Assembly (NCBI RefSeq): GCF_051106095.1
Contig: NC_135783.1
Span: forward strand, 204,706,472 to 204,770,471
Reading direction: 5' to 3'
DNA from: Pogona vitticeps
Taxonomy: Eukaryota; Chordata; Lepidosauria; Squamata; Agamidae
Length of the DNA stretch: 64,000 bases
A model generated the notes under the pieces. It worked only from the letters and a program-made list of their open reading frames with translations. It was not told the DNA's origin and searched no databases. Position 1 is the first letter of the stretch, and every line of letters starts with the position of its first letter. Shown piece after piece: positions 44,221 through 57,309 of the stretch. The position numbers and the translations under genes were made by a program.

Positions 44221-44356
44221 CAGTAGTTCTTAACCTTTGTTACTCGGATGTTTTTGAACTGCAACTCCCAGAAACCCCAGCCAGCACAGTTGGTGGTGAA
44301 AGCTTCTGGGAGTTGCAGTCCAAAACTCCTGAGTAACCCAAGGTTAAGAACCAGTG
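44221..44356. mobile_element. hAT-type foldback MITE, 136 bp
   Basis: The arms cagtagttcttaacc and ggttaagaaccagtg pair over about 55 bp, including tgcaactcccagaa / ttctgggagttgca. An exact 8-bp target duplication, cattagat, lies at 44213-44220 and 44357-44364. Short and non-coding. Confidence 0.93.
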
Positions 44357-44364
44357 CATTAGAT

Positions 44365-45465
44365 CACACCAGCTTTAAGCCTGACCAGGCCTGCACTGCA
44401 ACATATCTAATGTTCTGTTGTGGTTGTTCACAACAGAGGAAGGTGGGTAAAGGTAGGGAAGACTATTGGTCTTCATCATCTCATAGAGAAACCTTAGAGA
44501 AGCCCTCAGAGCATTCCAGAGTTCACTAGGTGTCCCTCTGAAAACTGCTGAACAAAAGGAAGAAAAAAGAAAACATCCATGATTACTGTACACCAAAATA
44601 CCAAAGTAAACATTACATGTTAACTAAGGTCAGGTGTTGCTAAGCAAAGAGAGGGAAAAGCTAGCAAAGCAAACAATGCCTCTAGTGGTGTTAGCTGAAG
44701 TCCACTTAACATTGGTACATTTTGGGGTTGTTGTTGTTGTTGTTGTTCTAGGCAAATATAACATTAGCTTTACAGCAAGGTATTTTCATGATCAGCTGAA
44801 ACAACAATAAAAAATAACTGAAGATTCAAAATCGAATGGATTTCATGTATTGAATTCACTGGTGTAGTTTATTTGTTTATTGTTGCATTCATTGATGAGA
44901 AAACACAACAGCTAACCTACTACTGTATATGTGACCTTCAGAACAGAATGTGTTTCATAACACATGCTAGGTTGGCAGGAATTTTTAGCTGTTTTCGATT
45001 AATGTCTGTCATTTACTGTCATTTACTTTGACCTTACAGAAATGCGCCAGAAGGTCAATACAGTGAAGCTGTTGCCTCCGATCCAGCACATGGAGGCAGA
45101 GTTGTCAAAAACTCCTTTGTTCTATGAGGAAGGGTGTCCTCTTCAGGCTTCCATCCCTGTCATAACCAAAATGACACTCTTGATTTCATCCTGAATGTCC
45201 CCTTCTTCCACCACTGCATGGTATACCTAATGCTCTTCCCTTTTCCAATTCTGTTCCCCTGAATAATGCTCTAAACTACAGACATTTAGGTAATGAAACT
45301 TTTCCTGAAATTGACATAAACAGTGAGAAAAGCTGCATATAGCCAAAGATTTGTCTGTCACTCAGACGGCTGTTAAAAGCATGGGCTCTATGCCAATAAA
45401 CAAAGCACTAACAAGCTCTCTCATTTTTGCATATACTTTTGTATATCTAAACCACTGCAGGTACC
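44365..45465. other. Intergenic, nothing recognised
   Basis: A short (TTG)n run near 44730-44747; otherwise unassigned AT-rich sequence without coding signal. Confidence 0.4.
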
Positions 45466-45645
45466 TGGCATGGTGTAGTGGATAGAGGGATGGACTAGGA
45501 CTCAAGAGACCTGGGTTCAAATCCCTGCTCTGCCATTGAAACTCTGCAGGAGGTGGAACTAGTAAAACCACTCCATACATACCCCGTTTACCTTGAAAAC
45601 CCTGGTCATTGTAAGTTGGACATGATTTGATGGCAGGTAACACAT
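45466..45645 (+). mobile_element. tRNA-derived SINE, Sauria-type
   Basis: The head tggcatggtgtagtggatag carries an A box, followed by gggttcaaatccctgctctg as B box. The 3' part (aaccctggtcattgtaagtt ... gatttgatggcaggtaacac) resembles the tail that Sauria SINEs share with BovB, which would supply the retrotransposition machinery. The polIII box spacing is intact, but the body is shortened. Confidence 0.82.
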
Positions 45646-45659
45646 AAACAAGCCGCTGC

Positions 45660-45785
45660 TGAAAAAGTTGTGACCATCCTGACATTGTTCAACTCCAGTT
45701 CCCATCATCCTTAGCCAACCTGGTCAATGGTGAAGCATGATGAGAGCAGTAGTTCTTCAATATCTAGAGGGCCTATTGTTCCACA
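45660..45785. mobile_element. Decayed hAT-like MITE fragment
   Basis: The arms caactccagttcccatcatc and tgatgagagcagtagttctt are imperfect inverted repeats, followed by atctagagggcc. It resembles the 60973-61103 element. No duplication seen. Confidence 0.5.
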
Positions 45786-46479
45786 CCCAAAACATAAGCC
45801 TAACTGTGCTTGCATTATATTTGCCAGGTGCATTCGCACTGGGGTCTCCTGAACTGAAATGATGGCAGGAGGCCCTTTTTCCTGAAAAGGTGGGAGGAGA
45901 AATACCCCTTACTTGGCCCACAAGTGGCCTGTGTGTACCTATTATGGATAAACAAATGACAACAACGTGTCAATTTTTTAAACTAGAAAAATCTAGTGAA
46001 ATGGTGTTGCTACTAAAACAAATTCAGCGTGTCAGTGGTAGACCACAACCATAAAGGTCCATGTTGCATTCCAATCCTACAACTTGCCTCACACGAACAA
46101 CTGTTGGGTTGTTTCTTGGAGAACGAACGAGGTTCCTGAAGAGGGAGATCGAATGGATCCTATGTTTTCTCCATCTTTTTTTTTTTAAAAAATGTGTACA
46201 ATATGTGCAAGAATCCAGGCACTTACAAAACCCTCAGCTTGACATGGATTGCGCAAAAAGCTCTAGAACAGGTACCTATACAGTAAGTGTGTGAGCACTT
46301 AGAAAAACAAAACTATGCTTATGAGAAGCAACATGGGTGTCTCAAAAACAAGACTAACCTTATCCCTTTCTTTTTAAAAACAGAGTTACAAACTTGACAG
46401 GAGGGAAGTGCTGTGGATATCGTTTATCTTGAAGGCAAAGGTTTCAGCAAGGTACCCCAATGTAACTTCCAGAAGTAAT

Positions 46480-46740
46480 AGGGCCACTCTGTTCTACTTT
46501 AGATACACTTCATCTGGAGCACAGTGTCCAGCTCTGGGGACCACAGTTTAAAAGGGGTATTGAAAAGCCGAAGGCCAAAGATTCCAGAAAAATGACGAAG
46601 GGCCTGGAAACTAGTCCAAGCACTTTGAGGAATAAGTTGGGAGAATTCTGTATTTTTAGCCTGACAATGAGGCAGCTGAGAAGTGATACAGTAGCCTCTT
46701 TCAAAAATTTGAAGGCCTGTCACGTATGGGTAGAGGGTCC
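46480..46740 (+). mobile_element. CR1 LINE fragment
   Basis: Contains tctggagcacagtgtccagc and agggcctggaaactagtcc, blocks of the CR1 region just upstream of its 3' end (compare gatcaggggactggaaatga in the copy at 51710). Strongly decayed. Confidence 0.55.
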
Positions 46741-46811
46741 TACCGTATAGTGACAAAGATGTGACCTTTGGAGGCATCCAGTTTTCCAAAAGTTCATAGC
46801 AAATGTAACGT

Positions 46812-46866
46812 AACTATCATTGTGGCACAGTGAATTCTGCTGGTAAAGAATCTGCAAAGCAGGAGT
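46812..46866 (+). repeat. Short dispersed repeat, copy 1 (shared with 50112-50170)
   Basis: taactatcattgtggcacag followed by tgaattctgctggtaaagaa recurs near 50112 with few changes. Family unknown. Confidence 0.6.
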
Positions 46867-47734
46867 GCTGATTGCATTGTCATAGTTTCTAGAATCAGAT
46901 TTTTTTTAAAAAAAAAGAGGAATGGCACCAGTGTGTAGCTGCAATTTCTATTGATTTTATTCTGTAGATTAGTCATCGCTTCCAAATGCACTCCTTGGCT
47001 GATTCCCTTCAACACTTACAGCCTGGTCTCGATTAAGCCCTCAACTGAACCACCACAATAATACATAGCATGGTCTCTGGCTCCCTGTAGTGGCCAGTTT
47101 GGGTAAATACATTGCGAAAATACTTATTTCTAGTTTTTTTCCCCCTTTCAATCGTTTTCAAAATTTTAGACCACAGATAAGTAAAAACATGGGTACTCAT
47201 CCAGCAGATACTGGGATCCTACTGTATGCCCAGCCTGTGAGAAACGGGTGTCTACCCAACTGTCTGCAGTACTTTTACAGTAATGTGTTCAGTGCTGAAA
47301 GGGAGACAGAAAGGAGGTACTTTCTATTTAAAGACATTTTAATTGAAATCCTATTGGCACTTGCATAAGATTTGAGTAGCTTGCCATGGCTACCTGCAGC
47401 TGATTGATGAACTGCTGGGCTACATTCTGGTTGAACAAATCAGGCACATGACCAGGCATGTGACCCAGACACTTCTTGACACCTTTCAATTAGCCAGAGC
47501 AAGTTACTCAAACCTTATGCAAACAACAGCACCAATAATAGTTAAATTTATTGCCCAGAATCCATAACCTAATGCCACCTAAGGCCAATGATGGCATCAG
47601 CAATGGAGAACGTGACAGGAGCAACTCAGTTCAGAGGCACGCAGCAAGTCTGGCATACAGGAAGTTGCAGGTTCAGTCCCTGACAGCCACACTTAAAAAG
47701 CTGCTCGGATGAGGAGTTTGCAGGAAAAAATACC

Positions 47735-47960
47735 CCACTAAAAACAGTAAACAAAATCAACACCAAAAACACGTTCAAAGCAATAAGTCACAAACAGTCC
47801 ATTCAAAATCTCAACCCAGGGAGCCAGCAAATAAAGAATAGCTTGCCTGAAGAAAAAGGTCTTTGCCTGCTTATGAAAGGACAGCAAAGATGGGGCAAGT
47901 CTGGGTTCCAGTGGGAGGGAGTTCCAAAGGCTGGGGGCATCTTTGAAATACAGCTCCATG
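47735..47960 (-). mobile_element. L2/CR1-type LINE 3' fragment
   Basis: On the - strand it encodes PSLWNSLPLEPRLAPSLLSF and HKQAKTFFFRQAI, the C-terminal tail of L2/CR1-like reverse transcriptases; close relative of 25170-25480. Confidence 0.72.
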
Positions 47961-48539
47961 TTTGATAGTGCAGGGATGGGGTTAAAATACTGGAATGTGT
48001 TTCAAACACTTAGGTCTTTTTTAAATTGGCTCCTTAGACTATCTTTTTCATGGCATGGACAAGAAAAAAATGTCCAAAAAGAGGCAGAGAGAGAGAGAGA
48101 GAGACCCCAAAGCGTCAAAGGCTGCATTGTGTTACTGTGCCCATCCTTATTCAATCCTTATTTCATTCCACCACTACCACCCCCAAGCTCAGAGCTTAGT
48201 AAAGTTCCTTTTGGTGCAACTGCTGGAAGATAGCTTTTTGGAACGCCTGCCTAGAATCCTGTCAGAAGGTCAACATGGGGAGATTTAACAATCAGATGGA
48301 TTCGTGGCAGGGGATACATTTATAGGCCATTAATAAAAATATATACAGTATTTAAAAATCATATAAAATGCAAGCTTCTGTGGGTAAATCACATGATAAG
48401 AGGGATTGTTGAGATCATCTTCAGGATAGCCAATCCCAAGGGTGCTGCTGCTGCCTTGGGAACCCAACCCCATTCTTTGTGACCTCACAGGGGCTCCACC
48501 TCTCTGTTGGCAGATAAGAGGGGCTTGCTGCGCAAGGCA

Positions 48540-49260
<721 letters not shown>

Positions 49261-49715
49261 CCGTGGACGAGCTCGCCCCTTAGTTGTTTCTCTCTCTCTC
49301 TCTCTCTTGTAGGGCCAGACGTTTCCTCTTCCCCAGGGTGATACGAAGGACCAGAAGGCAGGGATACCCACTTAGCCTCTTTTCAAAAACCAATAAAATA
49401 TTTTTCTGGAATGGTTTTGAAGTGTTGTCTTGTTTGTCAGGGGCTTTCATGGAAGCATCTTCCCCATCCCCTCATTATATCTGGGGTCCAATGCCGTGGG
49501 AGGGGACTCTGTGAGGACATGGTGTGGGGCCTTGTGTTGTCACAAGAGGCAGGAGCCTCTTCAACAGTGGGAACGTAATGTGTCTGCAGGCGTGAAGGAG
49601 TGGGAGAGGCACCCTTGGTCCCCTATATGACTTCCTAAATATATTATGTGTCCAACACATGCAGGAAGCCAGTGAGCCCTAGTGTCATTCAGAGAGGGTT
49701 GGAATTGTGTACCCA

Positions 49716-49889
49716 AACACTATGAGCACCCCGTAACAATAAACGAGACTCTTTCCTTCCCTTTCACCACTGCTCCTGACATTTGTCTGCCTGGCCTGGA
49801 GATTCAGGGGAGCCCAGCCATTTCCTGGCGCTGCAGCTCATTCTCTGAGACCTAGCAAGCCTCATCTTCATCATCAACACTATGAGCAC
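49716..49889. repeat. 14-bp direct repeats flanking a 146-bp segment
   Basis: aacactatgagcac occurs exactly at 49716-49729 and 49876-49889. The enclosed segment starts cccgtaacaataaacgagac. The spacing is like that of a short retrotransposed piece with target duplication, but no A tail is present. Confidence 0.4.
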
Positions 49890-50111
49890 TCCATGGACAG
49901 TTCCCTGCAAAGTACAAGTGGGAAGAAAATATGCCACTTCAAAGAGGTTTACAGTCCAAATTCTCATGCCAGTACCACAACTGAGGAAATGGAGATGGGC
50001 AATAATTTGGAGATGACCGTACCTTAAAATTGATGTGGATCCATGCATTGGACAGGCTGCAGAAATACACTGGTACTGCAAAATCTGCTGCCTGAGGGAA
50101 GTGGCTGCCTC

Positions 50112-50170
50112 ATAACTATCATGGTGGCATAGTGAATTCTGCTAGTAAAGAATCTGCAAAGCAGGAGGGT
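50112..50170 (+). repeat. Short dispersed repeat, copy 2
   Basis: taactatcatggtggcatag then tgaattctgctagtaaagaa, relative of 46812-46866. Confidence 0.6.
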
Positions 50171-50426
50171 TAAACATTGGAGGTCCACCCATGGACCCAT
50201 CCAGTGGCCCAGTCTTCCTCTCCACTCAGCTGTCATGATTCTTTTTTCCTCTTCTAGAATGCCCAACAGTTCCCCATTCTCTTCTGTTTCTTTTCTCTCC
50301 CACACCATTTTTTTCCCTTGCAGGTCTATTCTGGGGCTAATTCAGACTTTCACTCTGCTCACTCTTCTCCCACAATGCTAGGCGTTTTCTCTCTTTCAAC
50401 ATTTTGAAGAGTTCTGTTGTAGTCAC

Positions 50427-51704
50427 TGTGATGAGATGGGTTTTTGAGTTAAAATCTTTTAAGGCATATGGGTTTTGTAATTAAGAAATAAGCCAGAGAG
50501 GTTCCATTTTGTTTCTTTGTATATAGTATCTGTGCTATGCTGACAAGTTGTTTTCTAGGCGAGCAGAGAGAATGTTATTCTGAAGGCCTGAGAAAGGACT
50601 GTGTGATTAGATAGATGGGAATTGTTGTGACTCTTTGAGAAACCACCGTAAACCCAAATAACATCTGCTGTGTATGAGAAAGAATTCATGTGATGTAACA
50701 GGACTGTTTGCCTAGTAACGAACTCTGACTGGATGACATCGTGGGAAGGTGCATTAAGCCCTTGCCAGTTACTCTTGAAAAAGGAACTTTTTGCCTATAG
50801 ACTTTGTCTTTCCAAGACCGACCTTTCAGTGATGCGTGACCTACATTTCAGCCATATGGGACTTACCCTGATGTCTTTAGAGAGAGTTTGGTGGCCTACC
50901 TACATGGACTGGTTTCTATGATTTGCTGGATTACTTTTGGACTTATGGGATTTTTCCTAAGGACTGTGCATGAACTATTTCCTATGGACTGTTACCTATG
51001 GAATATTCTTTATGGACTTCTTTTCTTGGAATACTCCATATGGACTATGCTCTTGTAATTTTGTAAGGACTATGGTATATTTACTGGATTTTTCTTTTCT
51101 AAGGACTATGGGACATATAATGGATTTTTACTTTTGTTTAGGGATTTTTATTCTATAGTATCACTGAGGACTATAGCCTTTTCATAACCTACTTGGATTA
51201 TTTTGTTTACTAATGATTTCCTGGACTGGAACTGTTTTTATTCTTTTTAATGGCTTTTTGGGTTTTTGAATACTTTTCTATTTTTCATGTTTTCTTTGCC
51301 TCACTACATCTGTGTAACTAAACAGCACAATGCTAGTTTATTTGTTTTGATTTAATTTGGCTTAGTAACATGCTTTTTCTTTAATAAAATAAAGATTATA
51401 AAACTCATTTGGTTTCCTGAACAGTACACTTGTCATAGGGTCATCTGAGAGCGCTGCCTCGGCCTAGCTTACTTAGAGTCCTGTCAGTGGTGCAAGTTAA
51501 GTCTAAGGACTACAAAGCCCACTTGACCTTTTCACAATAATATCTGAGAGTACCAGGGTGTTCTTATGTGGGCAGACCTGCGAGAAGGAGTGTTGTAGCA
51601 TGGCTAGCTGAATTTGGACTCTTCAGCCCATTTTAGCATGTGCAAACTCCTGATTGCTCTCTGTCCAAGCTTACACGTGTGTTTTCGAACCCGTGTTCGC
51701 GACA
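50427..51704. mobile_element. Solo LTR (1.28 kb) of an LTR retroelement
   Basis: Begins TGTGATGAG and ends CGCGACA, with the 5-bp target duplication gtcac on both sides (50422-50426, 51705-51709). A polyadenylation signal (aataaaataaag) near 51383 reads on the + strand. About 50850-51290 is a degenerate repeat built on tatggactat/ttggactt units. No internal coding region remains, so it arose by LTR-LTR recombination. The sequence just 3' is a CR1 copy. Element family not determined. Confidence 0.75.
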
Positions 51705-51709
51705 GTCAC

Positions 51710-52185
51710 GTCCAGGATGATGGTTTCTACTCCCCTGAGGATGATCAGGGGACTGGAAATGAAGCCCTATGAGGAAATACTGAAGAAGCTGAACATGTTT
51801 AGCCTTGAGAAAAGGGGAGAGAGGGGAGATGTGATAGAACTTTTCAAATACTTGAGAATCAGTCACGCGGAGGAGAGGCATGATTCTGTTCTTGATCATC
51901 CCAGAGTGCAGGACACGTAATCATAGGCTCAAACTAAAGGAAGGCGGATTTAGGCTGAATATAAAGAAAAACCTCTTAACTGTTAGAGCAGTATAACACT
52001 GGAATCAGTTACCTTGACAGGTGGTGAGTGCTCCCATACTGGAGGCACTCAAGAGAAAATTGGATAACTGTGTGTCAGATCTGCTTTGATTTGGATTACG
52101 TCACGGAGCAGGGGGTTGGACCCCATGGCCTTATACACTCCTTCCAACTCAATTATTTTATGATTCTATGAATTCCACGATCACG
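51710..52185 (+). mobile_element. CR1 LINE 3' end
   Basis: Contains atgatcaggggactggaaat, aagctgaacatgtttagcct, gagaaaaggggagagagggg and the 3' end cagggggttggaccccatgg ... ccttccaactcaattatttt atgattctatg, the diagnostic CR1 tail whose terminal octamer is ATTCTATG-like. 5'-truncated. Its left edge touches the solo LTR, which probably inserted into it. Confidence 0.88.
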
Positions 52186-52449
52186 CGCATCATCTTTTGA
52201 GGTGACAAGGAGTACAACATCATTAATGTTTTACTCCAGAGTAAAACATTAACTCTAAATATGCCTATATTATTATTATATTGGGAGGCTTTGGGAATTT
52301 CAGCTCCTTATAGTGCATTCTCCTACTTGTGTGAGTAGGTGTGTGAGTTCAGCTGGCTGTGACTTGATATCAGCATTTTGTTAAGGAAGCAATTTGTACG
52401 GGTATGCACAACGCACTATAGAAGTAAAGTTTCTGATTCAGAAAGCACA

Positions 52450-52640
52450 GTAGGACCCCCGTATCTGCAGGGGAATGGTTACAAGCCCCCCTTGCAGGTG
52501 CTAAAAACTCTGGATAATCGTGAACACTATACTTATCATGCTCAAAAAAATAAAATAAAATCCAAAATATGTATTTTCACCTGCATCACCAGAACCGGTC
52601 AACCAAGGGACCCAGAGACCATGCTATGTACTCTTCAACA
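52450..52640. mobile_element. Tc1/mariner-like MITE copy
   Basis: Left part agtaggacccccgtatctgc, then cactatacttatcatgc, then tcaccagaaccggtcaacca and agagaccatgctatg. The same blocks recur at 57557-57830 and, in part, at 3359-3461. Confidence 0.55.
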
Positions 52641-52805
52641 ACAATGGTCATGAATAACTTCCATCAAGGTCCGGTCCGACGGTCAAGAGATCTCCAGAAG
52701 GTTTCACAAAGCAGTCCCCAAACAATAGCATCCAAAAACAACAGTTGCTTCCTGCACTGATTTCCCACAGGAGCCACACCTATTTGGATCATAAAACCAA
52801 TCCCC

Positions 52806-53117
52806 TATGATATGGGTCGCCAACCTTTTTCACCCCATGGACCGGCTGGGGAAGGCGGGGCACCCCCTAAGCTCGTGGGCATGTTCAAATGAGTGCAAAT
52901 GAGTGCAAATGGCGGCGCGGTGCTTATGTATGCTCGTTCACTCACGCACATGCACCAATGGTGGCACAGCACTCACACGGGCGTTCACAGCATGCGCAAA
53001 TCAGCTGTGTGGGGGTGAGTGCAAGCACGGGGGGCGGGATGTCTGTCTCCGCGGTCCGGTTCGGCTCAGGCCACAGACCAGCACTGGGCCGCGGACCGGG
53101 AGTTGGGCTTCTCTGAT
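52806..53117. mobile_element. hAT-type non-autonomous transposon, copy B
   Basis: tatgggtcgccaacctt at the left and ggagttgggcttctctg at the right are decayed inverted ends of the family seen at 34917-35306; the inner caggccacagaccagcactg and gcggaccggg match too. Target duplication not clear. Confidence 0.75.
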
Positions 53118-53329
53118 GTAGACAATGGAGAAAACTCTCTCTTTTTTGGCTGCTCCAGAGATAAGATGCAAAGTAATGGATTGAAATTACATGGAAGAAA
53201 TTCCATCTGAACATTAAAAGAAGAAAAATCTTGGTATAAGCTGTTGAGACCGGCAAAGACTACCTCAGATTGATAGGCCCACTTCTATAAGAAGTTTTCA
53301 AACAGAAGATCCATGGTATCTCTAAGAGA

Positions 53330-53410
53330 TGCCTTCACTGTGCATTTCCTTCGTCTCCAGGAGGTTGGACTAGAAGACCCTTGGGTACCTTTTCCAACTC
53401 TACATATGAG
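53330..53410 (+). mobile_element. CR1 LINE 3' tail fragment
   Basis: aggaggttggactagaagac followed by cttttccaactctacatatg, the terminal block of CR1. Confidence 0.6.
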
Positions 53411-55342
53411 TTTCTGCATGAAATTGTACAAATGGATGTGCTATCATAGTTGCAGTGCCACAAAACCTGTGTGTGAACTGACTGTTCTTATGTGGATTAT
53501 GGAAACATTACTGGGGACCTTGCTGTAGCTCAGCATGAGAAAAACTCAGTACAGTAGTAGAACACCAGTTCAGTAATTCCAAGCTGCCACTTGATTACAC
53601 GTGCCAATAATTCCAATGACCACTAGGTGGCACTAAATCATACAAGGTGGAGAACTTTTAGGAAACCTTCCACTGCACTCTCCCAGTGTTATTTCTTTTT
53701 CTGAAGAATTACGGAGCCATACATGCTAAGAGAAGATGCAGAATAGTTATTTTCTGTTATCGAAGTCATGTTGTCATGACTAGCAAAACCTGAGGTAAAT
53801 CAGACATGGAAGCATGGTAACATATAAAGGCAATGGGTGTCAACTGATTCAGTTTGTAATTATTTTTATTAACTGGCACAAACAACCTGAGGATTAGGCA
53901 GAATATTTCTTGAATTTTAAATATGTAAAATAAAATATTTAACAACTCACAGGAAAACTTTTCCAAGCTTACACTTAGGCTTATCTGGCCATATGCAGAA
54001 ACTGTGTTAGCAGGCTTGGCGAATAAACCAGAGCGAGAGACACAAACAGCAGCTCTCTTGGAGAGTGGATGATGAGCATTGCCTTGGCATTCAGGCCTAG
54101 CACATGTGTTTGTAGTGAAGGCCAAAGGCCTAGGCACTATAGATTTTCCTGTGTGGAAATCTTCATAGACACATTGGCTTGCTTGTAAAACATCACAGTA
54201 TTCGAGACTGGATGAAGTTTGTAAAAGCATCTGTTTCCAGTTATATTCCATCGGCTGGGTTCACATCTCACACTATTCCAAAATGAGGTTTGTTGAATTC
54301 TGGCGTGTTGTTCTACCTCAATCCATAATTGCAAAAAACAAAACAAAACAAAAATCATATATAGATGTTTTTGACAGCCACAAAGAAAAAGCATAGTTGC
54401 TTGTTGGTTGAGAAATTTCAACTTGTTAAACCATGGTTTGTTGTTATGCTTGAACAAAGATTTGTCTCTGGCTTGTCTGTCCACCTGCCCACACTGAAAT
54501 ATGAGCTAACCGAAGAGGGCAGGAGAGAAACAGGCCAACTTTGGCGCTGACAAACTATTGTTTGTCTGTGGGATGATTTCTGACTAAAGCAAAAACCATA
54601 GCTGACATAAGCCATTGCTGAGTGTGTTGTACAAAGGCAGCTATTGTACTTGGTGTTTTTTTTTTTGTTTGTTTTTTTGTTTTTGCCAAACAGTAGGAAC
54701 TGATCCACAGAGCCTGTGCGGGAGGTTTAACAACCTTGCCTTTCTGAGTAGGTCTGTAAAGTTTTTTTGATCCTTCTTTTAAGAGACAAAAAAAAATCAT
54801 GTTCTGTCCTTGTCACATGAAACAGATGGTCCTTTTAAACTGGCAATCAGCACTCCTAAGAAAGGAACAGAGAATGGCTCAGAACTCCTTCAAATGAGTA
54901 GTGGCTCCCTTTTGTGTGCTGCAGACGCATTTTTGTCAATGGGAAAATAATGGAGCGGCAGGAAGGCTATTATTGTGTACTAAATGTGGTCTCTAATCAG
55001 CACCTGCACAGACAGTGTGCTGGAATAAGACATGTTGGCAGTTTGCTAGACAACAGGTAAAAATAGAGGAAAACCACACAATGCGTCAGATCTGCAAAGT
55101 CCAAGGGAACATATGAACCCTCCTGAGAGGTACGCTGTGCCAGCTGCTAAGTGAACTTTTTTAAAAAAGGTAAATGAATGAATTCAGTTCATCCTGTTGA
55201 GGCTGGCACTTGTTAAGAAACAACAAACTGCTGTTTAAAAAAGCATGATCTATGTATGCTTCCAACCCAAAGCAGATGTGGAAAAAACATGTAGCCTACA
55301 CATGTTGAGCAAGAACAAAATACTGAGACATAATCTATTCTT
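53411..55342. other. Intergenic, nothing recognised
   Basis: AT-rich sequence without convincing coding or repeat signal; several short poly-T runs near 54658-54680. Confidence 0.4.
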
Positions 55343-55440
55343 ATGGCTCATCCAGACCCTCGTCTATTATTAGGATTCATGCAGATCATTTGTTTTTCTC
55401 CTCACTTTGTGCCAGTTGGTGCTGCTTAGTGCCAAAAAGA
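55343..55440. repeat. Dispersed repeat fragment related to 26191-26860
   Basis: gctcatccagaccctcgtct and cactttgtgccagttggtgc correspond to the two ends of the G6PC2 intron 3 repeat, the second in reverse orientation. Confidence 0.5.
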
Positions 55441-55624
55441 CATAGATCTTACTGAGATTTCTGTACATGTTCAACCCTAAAACTCAGCTTCTCTTCAAGC
55501 AATCGGCGTGTTTGTATTGAACAGATAAAAAATATTTCAAAATGCTTGAGGAAATTGTTTAAAATTAATTCTCTATGGTGGGTTTTATATTTGTGTGTGC
55601 TTTTAAACAGATTAGCACTAGCAC

Positions 55625-56053
55625 TGTAGCGTTCACCCTTATTATGCTAAATAAGTCATGTATTATTCATGTTTTATGCTGGTATGGTTGAGAGGTGGGG
55701 CCACTAGAGAGGTTAAAAGGCAGAGCCTGAAAGTCAAGAGAGTTAGAGAGATAGTTGGGAGATCTGAGGTGTGATTAGTCTGAAGAGTGAAAAGTAACCT
55801 GTAAGATAATATAGAAGATTGTTATTGCTGCTTGAGGAACCTGAAGAAGATACTTATGAATTATTATAGAAATGTCTGTAATCAATAAACCTGTTTTATT
55901 CAAAAGACAGTGATGAATGGACCTTTGTCTTTCCTAAGCAAAGTACGTTGATAAAGAAATCAACTGGTGGCAGCGTGTGAAAAGGTGTTAGGTTTGCCTT
56001 CATGTGCTCTGTGGTTGGAAGACAAACAGGGGCCACGAAGGGCAAACGTCACA
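55625..56053 (+). mobile_element. Solo LTR (429 bp) of an LTR retroelement
   Basis: Begins TGTAGCG and ends CGTCACA, flanked by an exact 5-bp duplication, agcac (55620-55624, 56054-56058). Polyadenylation-type aatcaataaacc at about 55880 reads on the + strand. The string ctggtggcagcgtgtg near the 3' part resembles sequences seen near primer sites of some elements. No coding part. Family undetermined. Confidence 0.75.
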
Positions 56054-56058
56054 AGCAC

Positions 56059-57084
56059 TGGGTACTTCTGATCTGAGTCTTTTTCAGTGGAAGTTTAGTT
56101 TTCTAATCTCTTTTGGAAGTCACCTGTCTTCTACACCCAACTATTTGGAGAATGTTGACTAAACCCTTTAAAAAAATAGGCGCAGAATCCCAGGTTAGCA
56201 CTAACAGTGAAGGCTTCCAATTTGACCTATTTTCAGCAGAGGTGTATTCCACATCGAATCTCCTTTAGAAATCAGTCTTTACACCAGCTATTTGGATGGC
56301 ATTGAGAAAGCCGTGAAACTCTTAATATTTTGTGCTGGATTTGCAAGATCTGTTTGATTTATCTGGTTAGCATTTTAGCACTACTCTTGAAAGCTTTTGA
56401 CCCAAGAAGTAGCTGCTGCCTGAACTCCATCGAGTACAAAGCAAAACACAACCCAGGCGTGATTCTGACAAATCTGGAAACACAAGGTGCTTGCTACCAT
56501 TTGCCACTGTTAGTACCACTTTGATATTTGCATTGCCTGGAAACTGAAATAATCGCAAACAAACTTCCATGAAGTTTCAGAACTAATTTTTTGTTTGTTT
56601 GTTTGGTCCATCTCTAATCCTAGTACTATATGTTATTAAAACAGAAGGCAAGAAAGGAAATATGATAATATGTACATGAAATGCATCTCTGTTTCCCTTT
56701 AACAATTCATTTGCTCTGAATATTGCACAGCAAATACAGAAAAATATGTTTTAGGTTAACATAATATAATACAAACACTGCATATATTTATAAAACAGGA
56801 TTTACAGCCTTACTACAGTAAATAGGTATGGTATGTATATTGATTAGGCATGTCTAGAAATGGTCTATTGACTGATTTGTTACTTATATTTTATGGTTCT
56901 TCACATGTGCACACACAACACCTGAAGGCGTCTTTTTTGAAGCAACAAACTTCTAGCTCAGGAGAAATTCTTTAATTCTATTATTAACAATGATGCAAAG
57001 ATTTTCTTACATAGTTCTGTAGGCAGCTCACCTACAGTAGTAGTGCAGAATGCAACATATTTTCTTATCATAGTACATTTCAAC
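56059..57084. other. Intergenic, nothing recognised
   Basis: No gene or repeat supported, apart from a (GTTT)n-like run near 56590-56604. Confidence 0.4.
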
Positions 57085-57147
57085 AGGAAGGAAGGAAGGA
57101 AGGAAGGAAGGAAGGAAGGAAGGAAGGAAGGAAGGAAGGAAGGAAGG
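57085..57147. repeat. (GGAA)n microsatellite
   Basis: About 15 GGAA units; the serine-phenylalanine-leucine-proline open frames on the other strand are artefacts. Confidence 0.97.
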
Positions 57148-57309
57148 GGCCTTAGAATGCACAATACTAAAAGTAATGCTTTTTGGCTTACAAAGCCCCT
57201 GGTTCAATAGCATTGCCAGTTAAAAGGAGGTTCAGGTTGTAGCTGATGACCAAGGTGAATGAATACCTATACAGTATTCAGAAGGGCAACTGTGAACGAG
57301 AGAAGATCT

